A stretch of 64,000 nucleotides of DNA from Planotetraspora sp. A-T 1434 (GCF_025420585.1 NZ_JAOEGB010000004.1:124001-188000), one strand, 5' to 3'. Positions 33,361 to 42,153 are shown, counted from the first letter of the stretch. Numbers and translations: made by a program. The notes: generated by a model from the sequence alone, not told the origin.

Positions 33361-33729
33361 ATGCGCAAGATCACACGGCGTCTCGCCACCACCGCAGCGA
33401 CCCTCGCGGTCGGCGGAGGCATCATCTTCGCCACCAGCGGTGCGGCTTCCGCGTCCACCGCCCAGGTAGAGCGTCACGGCGTTACTGTCGTCACCCGTCA
33501 CACGGGGTGGGACGACAACAACCGCTACAAGCACCACTGGAACAACCACCAGTGGAACAACCACGGCTGGTACAACCACGACCACCGCTGGAACAAGCAC
33601 AACCACCGCTGGAACAAGCAGTACGGCTGGTACGGCTCCAGCTGGAACAACGACTGGAACGACGACTACGACTGGAGCGTCAGCGCCTACGGCTACGGGA
33701 ACGGCTACACGGTCATCTACGGCCGCTGA
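33361..33729 (+). CDS. small secreted Trp/Asn/His-rich repeat protein
   Basis: This 122-residue protein has a signal peptide (RKITRRLATTAATLAVGGGI, cleavage near GAASA-ST). The mature chain of about 91 residues holds ten Trp and many Asn, His and Tyr in short repeats such as HHWNNHQWNNHGW, HDHRWNKHNHRWNK and SSWNNDWNDDYDW. It ends VSAYGYGNGYTVIYGR. Repeats exist at DNA level too (CACCGCTGGAACAAGCA twice). No known enzyme fold is visible. Such sequences could bind metal, carbohydrate or other aromatic surfaces. The start at 33361, not an upstream ATG, is fixed by AAGGAG at 33343-33348 and by the signal peptide. A perfect 17-bp hairpin follows. Function unknown. Confidence 0.8.
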   Translation: MRKITRRLATTAATLAVGGGIIFATSGAASASTAQVERHGVTVVTRHTGWDDNNRYKHHWNNHQWNNHGWYNHDHRWNKHNHRWNKQYGWYGSSWNNDWNDDYDWSVSAYGYGNGYTVIYGR

Positions 33730-33820
33730 TCTCGAACCGGACCATCGGGAGCGGGATCCGATGATCGTCCGTCGAGACTGACCACCTGTAAGGCCACGGA
33801 AGCCGAGCGGGTGAATGGAT

Positions 33821-33856
33821 GAGGCCCACTGTCGGCACATGCCGACAGTGGGCCTC
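33821..33856. terminator. perfect 17-bp bidirectional terminator hairpin
   Basis: GAGGCCCACTGTCGGCA (33821-33837) and its exact reverse complement (33840-33856) flank only two bases, effectively a long stem with a 4-6 base loop. It lies between the convergent Trp/Asn/His protein gene and the fusion regulator gene and can serve both. Confidence 0.75.
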
Positions 33857-33936
33857 CTCAATTCATCGTCGCCACGAGGGCGTGGAGCAGAGAAGCGTCA
33901 TTCGCGCGATGGCGGATCACAAGACCTTCAGGCGTG

Positions 33937-35406
33937 TCACGGCTCCGGGGAGCCGGGGCTGACCAGACCTCTCTCGTACGCCAGGACCACGAGTTGCGCG
34001 CGGTCGACCAGCCCGAGCCGCTTGAGTAGCGCGGTCACCTCGTCGGCCACCTCGCGCTCGGGGACGGCCAGCGTCACGGCGATCTGCCGGTTGGTGAAGC
34101 CGCGGGCGACGAGCTTGACAAGGTCCACGTCGGAGTCCGACAGGCCGCTCGGCGCGGCGGGGTCACGCCGCCCGGCGAAGGCGGCGATGAGGTGCGTGGT
34201 GACGGCGGGGTCGAGCAGGGCGTCGCCCGCGACCGCCGCCCTGACCGCCGCGATGAGCTGCTCGGGGGCCGAGGTCTTCAGCACGAAGCCGCTGACGCCC
34301 GCCCGGAGGGCCGAGTAGAGGTTCTCGTCGGTCCCGAACGTCGTCATCATGATCACCTTGGGCGGTGCCTCGGACGTGAGGATCCGGCGGGCCGCGGCGA
34401 GGCCGTCGAGGCGGGGCATCTGGATGTCCATCAGCACCACGTCCGGCCGGGTGGCCTGGACGAGGGCGATCGCCTGCTCGCCGTTCTCGGCCTCGCCCAC
34501 GAACTCGAGCCCGGGCTCACTGTCGAGGATCACTTTCAGACCCGTCCGGACCAGCGCCTGGTCGTCGGCGATCGCGACGCGCAGCGTCCCGGCGGCCGCC
34601 CCCGTGGCGGACGCGGCGGCCTGCCGTACGGCCTGCGACGCGTCGGCGGGCGTGTCCAGATGGGCGGCCTGGTTGAGGATGTCCTGCTCCAGGCGCTGGA
34701 GCGTGGGGCCGAGATCGAGGCCCAGCTCGTCGCGCAGCGCCTCCCTGGCCCGGCGCAGCGCGCCCAGCGCGTCTCCCTGCCGCCCCGCGCGGTAGAAGGC
34801 CAGGGCGAGCAGCCGCCAGGCCTCCTCCCTCAGCGGGTGCGCGGACGCGTGGCTTTCCAGGTCGGGGATCATCGCGCCGGTACGGCCGAGCCGCAGGGCC
34901 GCGTCACCGCGGCGTTCGATGGCGAGGAGGCGCAGCTCGTCGAGCCGCAGCGCCTCGGACTGGGCCCACGGCAGCTCCTGGAACTCGGCCAGCGCGGGAC
35001 CCCGCCACAGCCCGAGCGCCGTCTCCATGAGCTCCAGGCTCCGCGCGGGGTCGTCGCCGTGGTCGTTCTTGACCACGTTCTCGAACCGCCAGGCGTCGAC
35101 GTCCTCGATGTCGGCGCGCAGCGCGTAGCCGGGGGGCGCCGAGATCAGGATGCCGGCCTCCTCGCGCGGCGCCCGGCCGGGTTCCAGGGCCCGCCTGAGC
35201 CGCGAGACGTAGCCCTGGATCGTCGAGAGCGCCTGCGCGGGCGGCTCTCCCGGCCACAGCTCGTCTATCAGTACGCCGACGGGCACGGCTCGACCGCCGG
35301 CCACCAGGAGCCGGGCCAGCACGGCCTGCTGCCGCTGCCCGCCGAGGTCGAGCGTCTCACCATCGGCAACCGCCTCGAAAGGCCCGAGAGCACGAAATAT
35401 CACCAT
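33937..35406 (-). CDS. fusion regulator: SARP (winged helix + BTAD) joined to a NarL-type response regulator (REC + LuxR HTH)
   Basis: A 489-residue protein joins two regulator types. Residues about 1-90 form an OmpR-type SARP winged helix (FRALGPFEAV, VGVLIDELWPGEPP). Residues 95-245 are a BTAD (LMETALGLWRGPALAE, ELGLDLGPTLQRLEQDIL). Residues 270-390 are a receiver domain with acidic pocket IADDQ, phosphoacceptor Asp in VLMDIQMPRLDG and Lys in VLKTSAP. The last 65 residues resemble a LuxR HTH, but the recognition helix reads PEREVADEVTALLKRL where NarL proteins have a TVKxHV-like core, so its DNA binding may be lost. The ATG at 35406 starts at the usual SARP N-terminus. A longer frame reaches ATG 35508, inside a 53-bp repeat copy. 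The kinase gene directly upstream is the likely partner. Confidence 0.85.
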   Translation of the reverse strand: MVIFRALGPFEAVADGETLDLGGQRQQAVLARLLVAGGRAVPVGVLIDELWPGEPPAQALSTIQGYVSRLRRALEPGRAPREEAGILISAPPGYALRADIEDVDAWRFENVVKNDHGDDPARSLELMETALGLWRGPALAEFQELPWAQSEALRLDELRLLAIERRGDAALRLGRTGAMIPDLESHASAHPLREEAWRLLALAFYRAGRQGDALGALRRAREALRDELGLDLGPTLQRLEQDILNQAAHLDTPADASQAVRQAAASATGAAAGTLRVAIADDQALVRTGLKVILDSEPGLEFVGEAENGEQAIALVQATRPDVVLMDIQMPRLDGLAAARRILTSEAPPKVIMMTTFGTDENLYSALRAGVSGFVLKTSAPEQLIAAVRAAVAGDALLDPAVTTHLIAAFAGRRDPAAPSGLSDSDVDLVKLVARGFTNRQIAVTLAVPEREVADEVTALLKRLGLVDRAQLVVLAYERGLVSPGSPEP

Positions 35407-35499
35407 CGCATCGGTAAGCGTAGAGGCACCGGCGGGTTCGGTGGTGGTGGCCTCCTCTCGGTCGCGTCCGTCCACGGCCCGATCAGGGCCGATACTGTT

Positions 35500-35606
35500 T
35501 GTGATCATGTTCTGTGTGTGTCCGGCGGCGCGCCATCGTCATGCATGATCACGCGGAACAGAGCGCCAGGCAGGGCGGTATGTGCGGGAACATGCGCATG
35601 ATCACG
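35500..35606. repeat. 53-bp-period repeat, array E (3 copies, inverted arrangement)
   Basis: One reverse core (35500-35511, TGTGATCATGTT) faces two forward cores at 35542-35553 and 35595-35606, 53 bp apart. The distance from reverse to forward TGATCA is 44 bases, against 45 in array D, so the inverted junction is also conserved. This array lies between two co-directional genes (kinase stop and fusion-regulator start), unlike the other four. Confidence 0.8.
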
Positions 35607-35628
35607 CCGGAGGGTTGGGGGGTGGGGG

Positions 35629-37686
35629 TCAGGCGGGGAGGGGGAAGCGGGCCTCGACGACCGTGCCGCCTGTGTCCGGGGAGGTGACCACGCAGCTCCC
35701 GCCCAGCTCGGCGGCCCGCTCGCGCATGGATGACATGCCGACCCCCGCCCGCATGCGCGCGGGGATGCCGATCCCGTCGTCCGTGACGCGGACGCGCAGC
35801 TCGCCGCCCGATCCGTCCGGTACGGCGGGGCCGCCCCTTTCCAGCACCACGTCGACCCGGGTGGCGCGGGCATGCCGTCTGACGTTGTTGAGCGCCTCCT
35901 GGACGATGCGGTAGACGGCGACCTCGACGGCGGCCGGAAGCCCCTCCAGATCGCCCTCGACCCGCACCCGCGTGGTCGCCTCGCCCTCCGGCGCCGACAC
36001 AGCCGGGGAGGCTGAGGGCGCCGGCGGGGCCGGGGGCACGGTCTCCTCCGCGAGGGCCTGTACGGCTCCCGCCAGCCCGAGGTCGTCCAGCGCCGGGGGC
36101 CGCAGGCCGTACACGAGCTCGCGGATGTCGCCCGCGACGGCGTCCATGCCGACGCGCAGGTCCTGCAGGAGGCCGTCGGCGGCGGCGGGGGAGCGGGTCA
36201 GGCTCATCCTGGCCATGTTGATCGTCATGGCCATGGCCCCGAGGGTCTGGCCGAGCCCGTCGTGCAGATCGCGGCGGAGGCGGCGGCGCTCCTCCTCCCG
36301 CGCGGCGAGGATGCGCTCCCTAGACCGCTGGAGGTCGGCGGCCATCCGCACGGCGTGGGCCACGTCGGCCACGTAAGGGAGCAGCGTGGCGATGACCCGC
36401 TCGTCGTGGGCCGCCGCGAACCGCCTGGCCCCCGGCTTGCCGATCAGCAGCCGCCCGACCGGCTCCCCGTGCCAGATCAGCGAGATCTCCCGGGGCGTCG
36501 TGCCGACCGTGCCGCTCTCGACGTATCGGGGCCGCCCGTCGGTGATCTCGACCGCGACGCCGTCGACCGCCAGGCCGTCCCGGACGACCGTGACGACCGA
36601 GGCCAGCGCGTCGGCCGGGTCGGCCCGGCGCACCTCCTGGGTGAGCCGCTCCGCGAGCAGGGCGGGGTCGCCCACGCTGCCGTACAGCGTCCGGTCCACC
36701 ACGCGCTGGAGGGCGCGCCGGAGCGGCTGGAAGAACGCCCCGGCGAATAGGGCCGCGGCCAGCCCGGCGACCTGGTGATATCCGGAGACGACGAGGCTCG
36801 ACACCGCGCCCACGCCGAAATAGACCCCGCTGATCACGGCGAGCAGCCCGGCGGCCACGAAGGCCCTGCTGATCACCGTGTCGATGCCGTAGAGCCGGTA
36901 GCGCAGCGCCGAGAAGAGGATGGCGAAGGGGATGACCGCCGTCCACACCGACGCGATCATCCACATCGACTCGCCGAGCACGTAGAACACGACGTAGCCG
37001 GTGAAGGCGCTGAGCGGCCACGCGATCTGCCGCCGGGTGGCGGGGTCGGCGTGGCGCAGGCGCAGGACGAGCGAGGCGAGCGCCGCGACCACACAAGCCA
37101 TGATCACGTACTGCATGGCGTTCCAGGCCGGCAGGTAGTACGGCGCGAGCGCCCTGATCTCCAGCGGGTTGTGGATCACCGTCGGCCACGGGTACGTCGC
37201 GGGGTCGGGGTCGGGACGGACCAGGGAGAGCCCGGCCTCGGCGACCGTCGTGACGGCCCCCACCACGACCACCGGCCGCCAGCGGGGCGAGGGGAGCCGC
37301 CCAGTGGGCGAGTAGAGCGGCAGCAGGATCGCCAGCAGCAAGCCCGCGACCGCCCAGCACAGGATGTTGAGCCAGCGCGCGGAGGCCGCCGTGACCATGT
37401 CGCCGTGGGACGCCGAGGAGAACGACACCGCGGTGAACAGGACGTTCCCCGACGCGAGCAACCCGCCGGCGCACATGAGCCACGCCATGCTGAGCCGGGG
37501 CCGCTGGGAGACCAGGAACGCGCCCACGGCGGGGAAGGTGATCGCCGCGCCGAGGTCGGGGGTCAGAGGGTTGCCGGGCTGCCACTCGGCCGGGGTCCGG
37601 AGCTGGATCAGCACTCCGACCGGCGTCAGGACCAGTGCGATCGCCGCCATCACCCAGGCGGCCGTCCGCCCCTGTGTGTCTTTCAT
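35629..37686 (-). CDS. NarL-type sensor histidine kinase (copy 1)
   Basis: This 685-residue membrane kinase has an N-terminal region of about eight hydrophobic segments (to about 290) and a GAF-like cytosolic region (about 310-430). The HisKA_3 phosphoacceptor helix is EEERRRLRRDLHDGLGQTLG. The HATPase_c domain has N box VQEALNNVRRHARA, G1 VTDDGIGIP and G2 GVGMSSMRERAAELGG. It is upstream of, and on the same strand as, the SARP-REC fusion regulator, 122 bases before array E ends, so it is the best candidate for phosphorylating it. A second kinase with the same layout lies at 39988-42153. A -10-like CATAAT lies about 11 bases before the ATG, with no clear ribosome-binding site. Confidence 0.88.
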   Translation of the reverse strand: MKDTQGRTAAWVMAAIALVLTPVGVLIQLRTPAEWQPGNPLTPDLGAAITFPAVGAFLVSQRPRLSMAWLMCAGGLLASGNVLFTAVSFSSASHGDMVTAASARWLNILCWAVAGLLLAILLPLYSPTGRLPSPRWRPVVVVGAVTTVAEAGLSLVRPDPDPATYPWPTVIHNPLEIRALAPYYLPAWNAMQYVIMACVVAALASLVLRLRHADPATRRQIAWPLSAFTGYVVFYVLGESMWMIASVWTAVIPFAILFSALRYRLYGIDTVISRAFVAAGLLAVISGVYFGVGAVSSLVVSGYHQVAGLAAALFAGAFFQPLRRALQRVVDRTLYGSVGDPALLAERLTQEVRRADPADALASVVTVVRDGLAVDGVAVEITDGRPRYVESGTVGTTPREISLIWHGEPVGRLLIGKPGARRFAAAHDERVIATLLPYVADVAHAVRMAADLQRSRERILAAREEERRRLRRDLHDGLGQTLGAMAMTINMARMSLTRSPAAADGLLQDLRVGMDAVAGDIRELVYGLRPPALDDLGLAGAVQALAEETVPPAPPAPSASPAVSAPEGEATTRVRVEGDLEGLPAAVEVAVYRIVQEALNNVRRHARATRVDVVLERGGPAVPDGSGGELRVRVTDDGIGIPARMRAGVGMSSMRERAAELGGSCVVTSPDTGGTVVEARFPLPA

Positions 37687-37735
37687 TCTGGAAAGGGATT
37701 ATGTCGGGAGTGTGCTGATATCACCACCTTGCGCG

Positions 37736-39004
37736 TCAGCGTGCCGCGCGGCGGCGGATGGCCGGGCCCAGCGCGAGCTGCCCGGCGGCGGCGAGCAGAC
37801 CGAGCCCGCCCACCAGGAGCCACAGGACCGCGGGCCCCACGGCCAGCAGGCGCGTCCCGGCCAGCGGCGCCAGCAGGCCCCCGGCCGACCAGGACAGGCC
37901 GTACAGGCCGGAGTAGCGCCCGCGCAGGTGGGCGGGGGCGAGTGAGGCGACGATCGACCCGGCGAGGCCCGCGGTGAGGACCTCGCCCAGCGTCCAGACC
38001 GCGACGGTCATCGCGTAGCCGGCCGTGGACGTCGCGATGGCGGTGAGCGCGAGCCCGGCTCCGACGACGGCGATCCCGGCCGCCAGCGCCCTGCTCGGGT
38101 CGCGCCGGGCCAGCCACCCGTTGGTCACCGGCTGGACGACGACGATCAGCAGTCCGTTGACCGCCATCGCGACGCCGTACGCGCCGGGGGGCAGGCCCTG
38201 GCCGGTCATGGCGAGCGGCAGCGTGCTGTACGCCTGGAGATAGACGAACGTGAAGGCCAGGTTGATCAGCACGAAGGCGACCATGAGCCGGTCGCTGAGC
38301 ACGTCGGTGAAGCGTCCCGGCCGATCCTCCTCCCGGACGGGCCGTGTCTCAGGAATGGCCCGCCACACCAGCAGGCCGAAGATCAGGCAGGTGACGGCGT
38401 CCACCCAGAAGAGCACGGTGAAACCCGACTGGGCCAGCCAGCCGCCGGTGACCATAGCGATCGAGAACCCGAGGTTGACCGCCCAGAACAGCAGGCCGTA
38501 CGCCCGGGGCCGCTCTTCGGCGGAGACCAGGTCGGCGACGAGCGCCTGGGACGCCGGCCGGTAGGCGTCCACGACGACGCCGAGCACGAGCATGGCCGCG
38601 ACGATGCCGGGGACGCTGGTGGTGTACCCCAGCGCGAGCATCGTGGCGGCCGTCGCGACCATGCCGCCGGTCAGCGTCGCCCGCCGGCCGAAATGATCGG
38701 CCGCCCACCCCGCGACCGGCTGCGACAGCAGCGACCCCACGCCGAACGTGGTCATCACCAGCCCGGCCGCGGTCAGCGACATGCCCCGTGCCTGCGTCAG
38801 GTAGATGCCGATGAACGGCTCCACCATCGTGCCGAGGCGGTTCACGAGCGTGCCGGCGAACAGCACCCAGAACGCCCGGGGCAGCCCGCCGAGCCGGGAG
38901 CGGAGAAAGCCCGGCGTGCCGGTCGCGGCCCGGTGGGCCTCGGTCTCGTCGGTCTCTGGCTTGCCGGGTTTCGGCCTGTCGATCGCGGTGCTCACGCGCT
39001 CCAC
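37736..39004 (-). CDS. MFS transporter under ArsR-type control
   Basis: This 422-residue permease has about 12 membrane helices, with the MFS loop motif GWAADHFGRRATLTGG and a second one before helix 9 (WLARRDPSRALAAG). It has features of multidrug exporters. The divergent gene encodes an ArsR-type regulator, and a perfect TTTAGC-N4-GCTAAA repeat lies between the two starts, so it is very probably repressed by that protein. Pump and regulator sit between two paralogous histidine kinase genes, as if inserted. Substrate unknown. ATG start; the N-terminal 25 residues are charged and cytosolic. Confidence 0.87.
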   Translation of the reverse strand: MERVSTAIDRPKPGKPETDETEAHRAATGTPGFLRSRLGGLPRAFWVLFAGTLVNRLGTMVEPFIGIYLTQARGMSLTAAGLVMTTFGVGSLLSQPVAGWAADHFGRRATLTGGMVATAATMLALGYTTSVPGIVAAMLVLGVVVDAYRPASQALVADLVSAEERPRAYGLLFWAVNLGFSIAMVTGGWLAQSGFTVLFWVDAVTCLIFGLLVWRAIPETRPVREEDRPGRFTDVLSDRLMVAFVLINLAFTFVYLQAYSTLPLAMTGQGLPPGAYGVAMAVNGLLIVVVQPVTNGWLARRDPSRALAAGIAVVGAGLALTAIATSTAGYAMTVAVWTLGEVLTAGLAGSIVASLAPAHLRGRYSGLYGLSWSAGGLLAPLAGTRLLAVGPAVLWLLVGGLGLLAAAGQLALGPAIRRRAAR

Positions 39005-39036
39005 CCTTGGACATCCGCCCGGAGCCGTGCCAATCT

Positions 39037-39052
39037 TTTAGCCCTCGCTAAA
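39037..39052. promoter_or_regulatory. candidate ArsR operator between the MFS and ArsR genes
   Basis: TTTAGC-CCTC-GCTAAA is a perfect 6-4-6 inverted repeat in the 66-base divergent intergenic region, 18 bases before the regulator's GTG. The same short site could control both genes. Confidence 0.6.
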
Positions 39053-39070
39053 TCGTCGGAGGGGGTCCGC

Positions 39071-40033
39071 GTGCCGGTGGAGTGGCGGTTCGCCGCGGAC
39101 GACGTGGCGCGGCTGCGGTTCGCGTTCTCCCCCATGTGGGAGCTGGTGACCAGCCTCCGCGTGCTCCGCGCCCCGGCGCGCCACTCGCTGCACCTGCCGT
39201 GGCTGCGTGCCGTACGGCCCCGCCTGCGCGATCTCGACCTGGCGGAGCTGTTCGCGCTGCTGCCGCTCACCGGCTACATTCCCGACTTCCTGACACCACC
39301 GCCGGACACGCCGCTGCCGGATTTCGCGGCGGAGCTGGAACGCGTCCGGCTCACGCCCCCGGACATGGCGTCCGAGGAGGTGGCCTCGGTGCGGACCGCC
39401 GACCCGGAGGCCGTCGCGCGGTTCCGGGACGACCCCGCCAAGGGCGTCCAGCGGGTGGCCGACCGGCTCCAGGACTACTGGACGGTCGCGTTCGAGGAGT
39501 TCTGGCCGACGATTCACGGCCTGCTCGACGCCGATGTGATGTGGCGGTCGCGCAGGCTCGCCGCGGGGGGAGTGCGCGAGCTGTTCGCCGACCTCCATGC
39601 CTCGGTCGCCTGGCACGGCGACCGGCTCGTCACGGTCAAGGAATGCGACTTCTCCGGCGACATCGGGGGCGACGGCCTGGTCCTCGTGCCCAGCGCCTTC
39701 GGCTGGCCGGACGTCTCGATCATGTACGAGCCGTACCGGCCGATGCTCAGCTACCCGGCGCGCGGCATCGGCACCCTGTGGTCGGGTGGCGCCCCCTGCA
39801 CGCCGAATGCCCTGTCCGCCCTCATCGGCCGCACCCGCGCCCAGATCCTCGTCGCGCTGGAGGACCCCGTCTCCACCACCGCGCTCGCCCGGCGGCTCGA
39901 CCTCACGCCGGGCGCGGTCAGCCAGCACTTCACCGTCCTGTCCGACGGCGGCCTGGTGACCCGGCAGCGGCTCGGCCGGGAGGTCCTCTACCGTCGCACG
40001 TCCGTCGGCGACACGCTCGCCTGCGGCGCGTAG
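39071..40033 (+). CDS. ArsR family regulator with N-terminal DUF5937-type domain
   Basis: A 320-residue protein carries its winged HTH at the C-terminus (about residues 255-310: RAQILVALEDPVSTTALARR, LTPGAVSQHFTVLSDGG). It follows a large uncharacterised N-terminal domain (EWRFAADDVARLRFAFSPMW, PWLRAVRPRLRDLDLAELFA) typical of longer actinobacterial ArsR-like regulators. The GTG start at 39071 has GGAGGGGG upstream; the longer frame runs into the divergent pump gene. It probably represses that MFS pump from the TTTAGC-N4-GCTAAA site. Whether it senses metal is doubtful, as no Cys cluster is seen. The 3' end overlaps the convergent kinase gene by 46 bases. Confidence 0.85.
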   Translation: MPVEWRFAADDVARLRFAFSPMWELVTSLRVLRAPARHSLHLPWLRAVRPRLRDLDLAELFALLPLTGYIPDFLTPPPDTPLPDFAAELERVRLTPPDMASEEVASVRTADPEAVARFRDDPAKGVQRVADRLQDYWTVAFEEFWPTIHGLLDADVMWRSRRLAAGGVRELFADLHASVAWHGDRLVTVKECDFSGDIGGDGLVLVPSAFGWPDVSIMYEPYRPMLSYPARGIGTLWSGGAPCTPNALSALIGRTRAQILVALEDPVSTTALARRLDLTPGAVSQHFTVLSDGGLVTRQRLGREVLYRRTSVGDTLACGA

Positions 40034-42153
40034 CCGGCCGGCAGGCGCGCGGTCACGGTCGTTCCTTCACCGGGCGCCGAGGTCACCGCGCACGTGCCGC
40101 CCAACTCGGCGGCGCGTTCGGCCATGGAGAACAGCCCGACTCCGGCCCTCCGGTCGCGTGGCAGGCCCACGCCGTCGTCGGCGACGACGACCAGCAGTTC
40201 GTCGTCCAGGCGCAGGGTGACGCGGACGTGCCGGGCGCGGGCGTGCTTGCGGACGTTGGTCAGCGCCTCCTGGACGATGCGGTAGGCCGCGACCTCCACG
40301 GCGGCGGGCAGCCCGTCCAGCTCACGGTGTCCTTCCACGGCGCCGTCTCCCGCCGTCGTGCCCGGCCCCTCTGGTAGCACTGCGGGACCGTGCGCCTCGA
40401 CCACGATTCCGCCGCCCGATCGGTGAACCGTCCCGTCCTCACCCAGGTCGAGATCGGGGCGCACCTCCTCCGCGAGGGCTCGTATCGCCGCCACGAGACC
40501 GAGGTCGTCGAGGGCCGGCGGGCGCAGGCCGTACACGAGCTGCCGGACGTCGGCGGAGACCGCGTCCATGCCGCCGCGCAGGTCCTGGAGCAGGCGGTCG
40601 GCCGTCCCGGGGGAGCGTTCCAGGTTGAGCCGCGCCAGGTTGAGCGTCATCGCCATGGCCGAGAGCGTCTGGCCCAGCCCGTCGTGCAGGTCACGGCGCA
40701 GGCGGCGGCGCTCCTCCTCCCGCGCCGTGAGGATGCGCTGGCGGGAGCGCCGCAGGTCGTTGGTCAGGCGCATGGTGTGCGCGGCGTCCGCGACGTACGG
40801 CGTGAGCACCCCGATGACCCGCTCGTCATGGGCCGCCGGGAAGCGCCGCCTGCCCGGCGGGCCGATGAGCATGCGGCCGACGGGCTCCCCGTGCCAGACG
40901 AGCGCGATCTCGCGGGTGACGTGGCCCACCTCGCCCGCGGTCGTGGTGGTGCCCTCGGCCTCCACCGCGATGCCGGTCACGGACAGCCCCTCGCGGAGCG
41001 CCTCCAGGGCGGCGAGCAGGCCGTGGGCCGGGTCCGTCTGCTGGAGCCGCCGTCTCAGGCCCGCGGCCAGCGCCATGGGGTCGCCGCGGGAGCCGTACAG
41101 GGCACGGTCGACGACGCGCTGCAGGCCGCGCCGGATGGGGTGGAAGAACGCCCCGGCGAACAGCGCCGCGGCCAGCCCGGCGAACCGGTCCACGCCCGAC
41201 AGGATGAGGCTGGAGCCGGCGGTCACGAGGAGATAGACCGCCGCGATGGCGCTGACCAGGCCGACGCCCACGATGGTCCGGCTGATCAGCGTGTCGATGC
41301 CGTAGAGCCGGTAGCGCAGCACGGCGACCGCGATCGCGGCGGGGACGAGCGGGATGGTCAGAGACGCCACCCACCAGAGCGGAGGGCCGATCACCCACGG
41401 GGTCACCAGGCCCGCGATCGCCACCAGCGGCCACAGGATCTGCCGGCGCTCCACGGGGCCCGCTTTGCGGAACCGCACGACGAGCGAGAAGAACGCCAGC
41501 GCCATCGCCGCGGTCACGACCGTGTTCAGGACGCCACGGGTGCTCTGGAAGTAGGGCGCGAAGGCGGTGATCTCCCACGGGTTGTGCCCCGTGCGGACGC
41601 TCGACGGGCCGATCAGCACGCAGACCCAGTCGAGCGCGAGGGCGCTCGCGGCGAACGCCCCCGGGACGCACCAGCGCTTCGACAGGATCCGGCCCGTCGG
41701 GTAGAGCAGGGGGAGGAGGATGCCGAGGGCGTAGGTCGTGAGGTTCCACACGCCGTCCGCGAACACCCAAAGGGGGTGCACCGCCGGGTGACCGCCGTTC
41801 TGGACGAGCAGCCCCGCGAGGTTCACCGCGAGAATGTTGGCCGCCGAGCCGAGCCCGCCGAGGCAGAGCAGCCATCCGAGCAGCAGCCGCGGCCGGGAGA
41901 TCACCAGCAGCGCCCCGAAGGCGGGGAAGGCCGTGCCCGCCATGTCCTCCGGGGCGAACGGCAGCGGCGTGTAGTCGGCGGGCGGCAGCTGGGCCGTGAC
42001 CCAGATGTCGCCGAACTCCAGGCAGACCGCCACGACGGCGATCGTCACGGCGACGGCCGGCCCGAACGCCCGAACGCGGTCGAACGGCTGATCTGCCACG
42101 ACGAGGGGCTCCTTCGGTTCGGCCGCCGTCGTGTTCGCTGTGGCCACCGGCAT
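39988..42153 (-). CDS. NarL-type sensor histidine kinase (copy 2)
   Basis: This 721-residue paralogue of the kinase at 35629-37686 has the same order: several N-terminal membrane helices, a GAF-like region, HisKA_3 (ARLRRDLHDGLGQTL-type; here EERRRLRRDLHDGLGQTLSA) and HATPase_c (VQEALTNVRKHARA, VADDGVGLP, GVGLFSMAERAAELGG). The ATG at 42153 (MPVATANTTAAE) is chosen. The frame continues to 42345 but would run through the promoter region of glnA2 and its GlnR-like site. No response-regulator gene is adjacent; the fusion regulator at 33937-35406 is the only receiver domain in the window. The insert between HisKA_3 and ATP site is longer than in copy 1. Confidence 0.85.
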   Translation of the reverse strand: MPVATANTTAAEPKEPLVVADQPFDRVRAFGPAVAVTIAVVAVCLEFGDIWVTAQLPPADYTPLPFAPEDMAGTAFPAFGALLVISRPRLLLGWLLCLGGLGSAANILAVNLAGLLVQNGGHPAVHPLWVFADGVWNLTTYALGILLPLLYPTGRILSKRWCVPGAFAASALALDWVCVLIGPSSVRTGHNPWEITAFAPYFQSTRGVLNTVVTAAMALAFFSLVVRFRKAGPVERRQILWPLVAIAGLVTPWVIGPPLWWVASLTIPLVPAAIAVAVLRYRLYGIDTLISRTIVGVGLVSAIAAVYLLVTAGSSLILSGVDRFAGLAAALFAGAFFHPIRRGLQRVVDRALYGSRGDPMALAAGLRRRLQQTDPAHGLLAALEALREGLSVTGIAVEAEGTTTTAGEVGHVTREIALVWHGEPVGRMLIGPPGRRRFPAAHDERVIGVLTPYVADAAHTMRLTNDLRRSRQRILTAREEERRRLRRDLHDGLGQTLSAMAMTLNLARLNLERSPGTADRLLQDLRGGMDAVSADVRQLVYGLRPPALDDLGLVAAIRALAEEVRPDLDLGEDGTVHRSGGGIVVEAHGPAVLPEGPGTTAGDGAVEGHRELDGLPAAVEVAAYRIVQEALTNVRKHARARHVRVTLRLDDELLVVVADDGVGLPRDRRAGVGLFSMAERAAELGGTCAVTSAPGEGTTVTARLPAGYAPQASVSPTDVRR

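Noticed and set aside
37096-37110. Further copy of the CATGATCACG core
   Set aside because: It lies inside the kinase coding sequence (YVIMA), lacks the CCGGGAA block and has no partner 53 bp away; coincidence.
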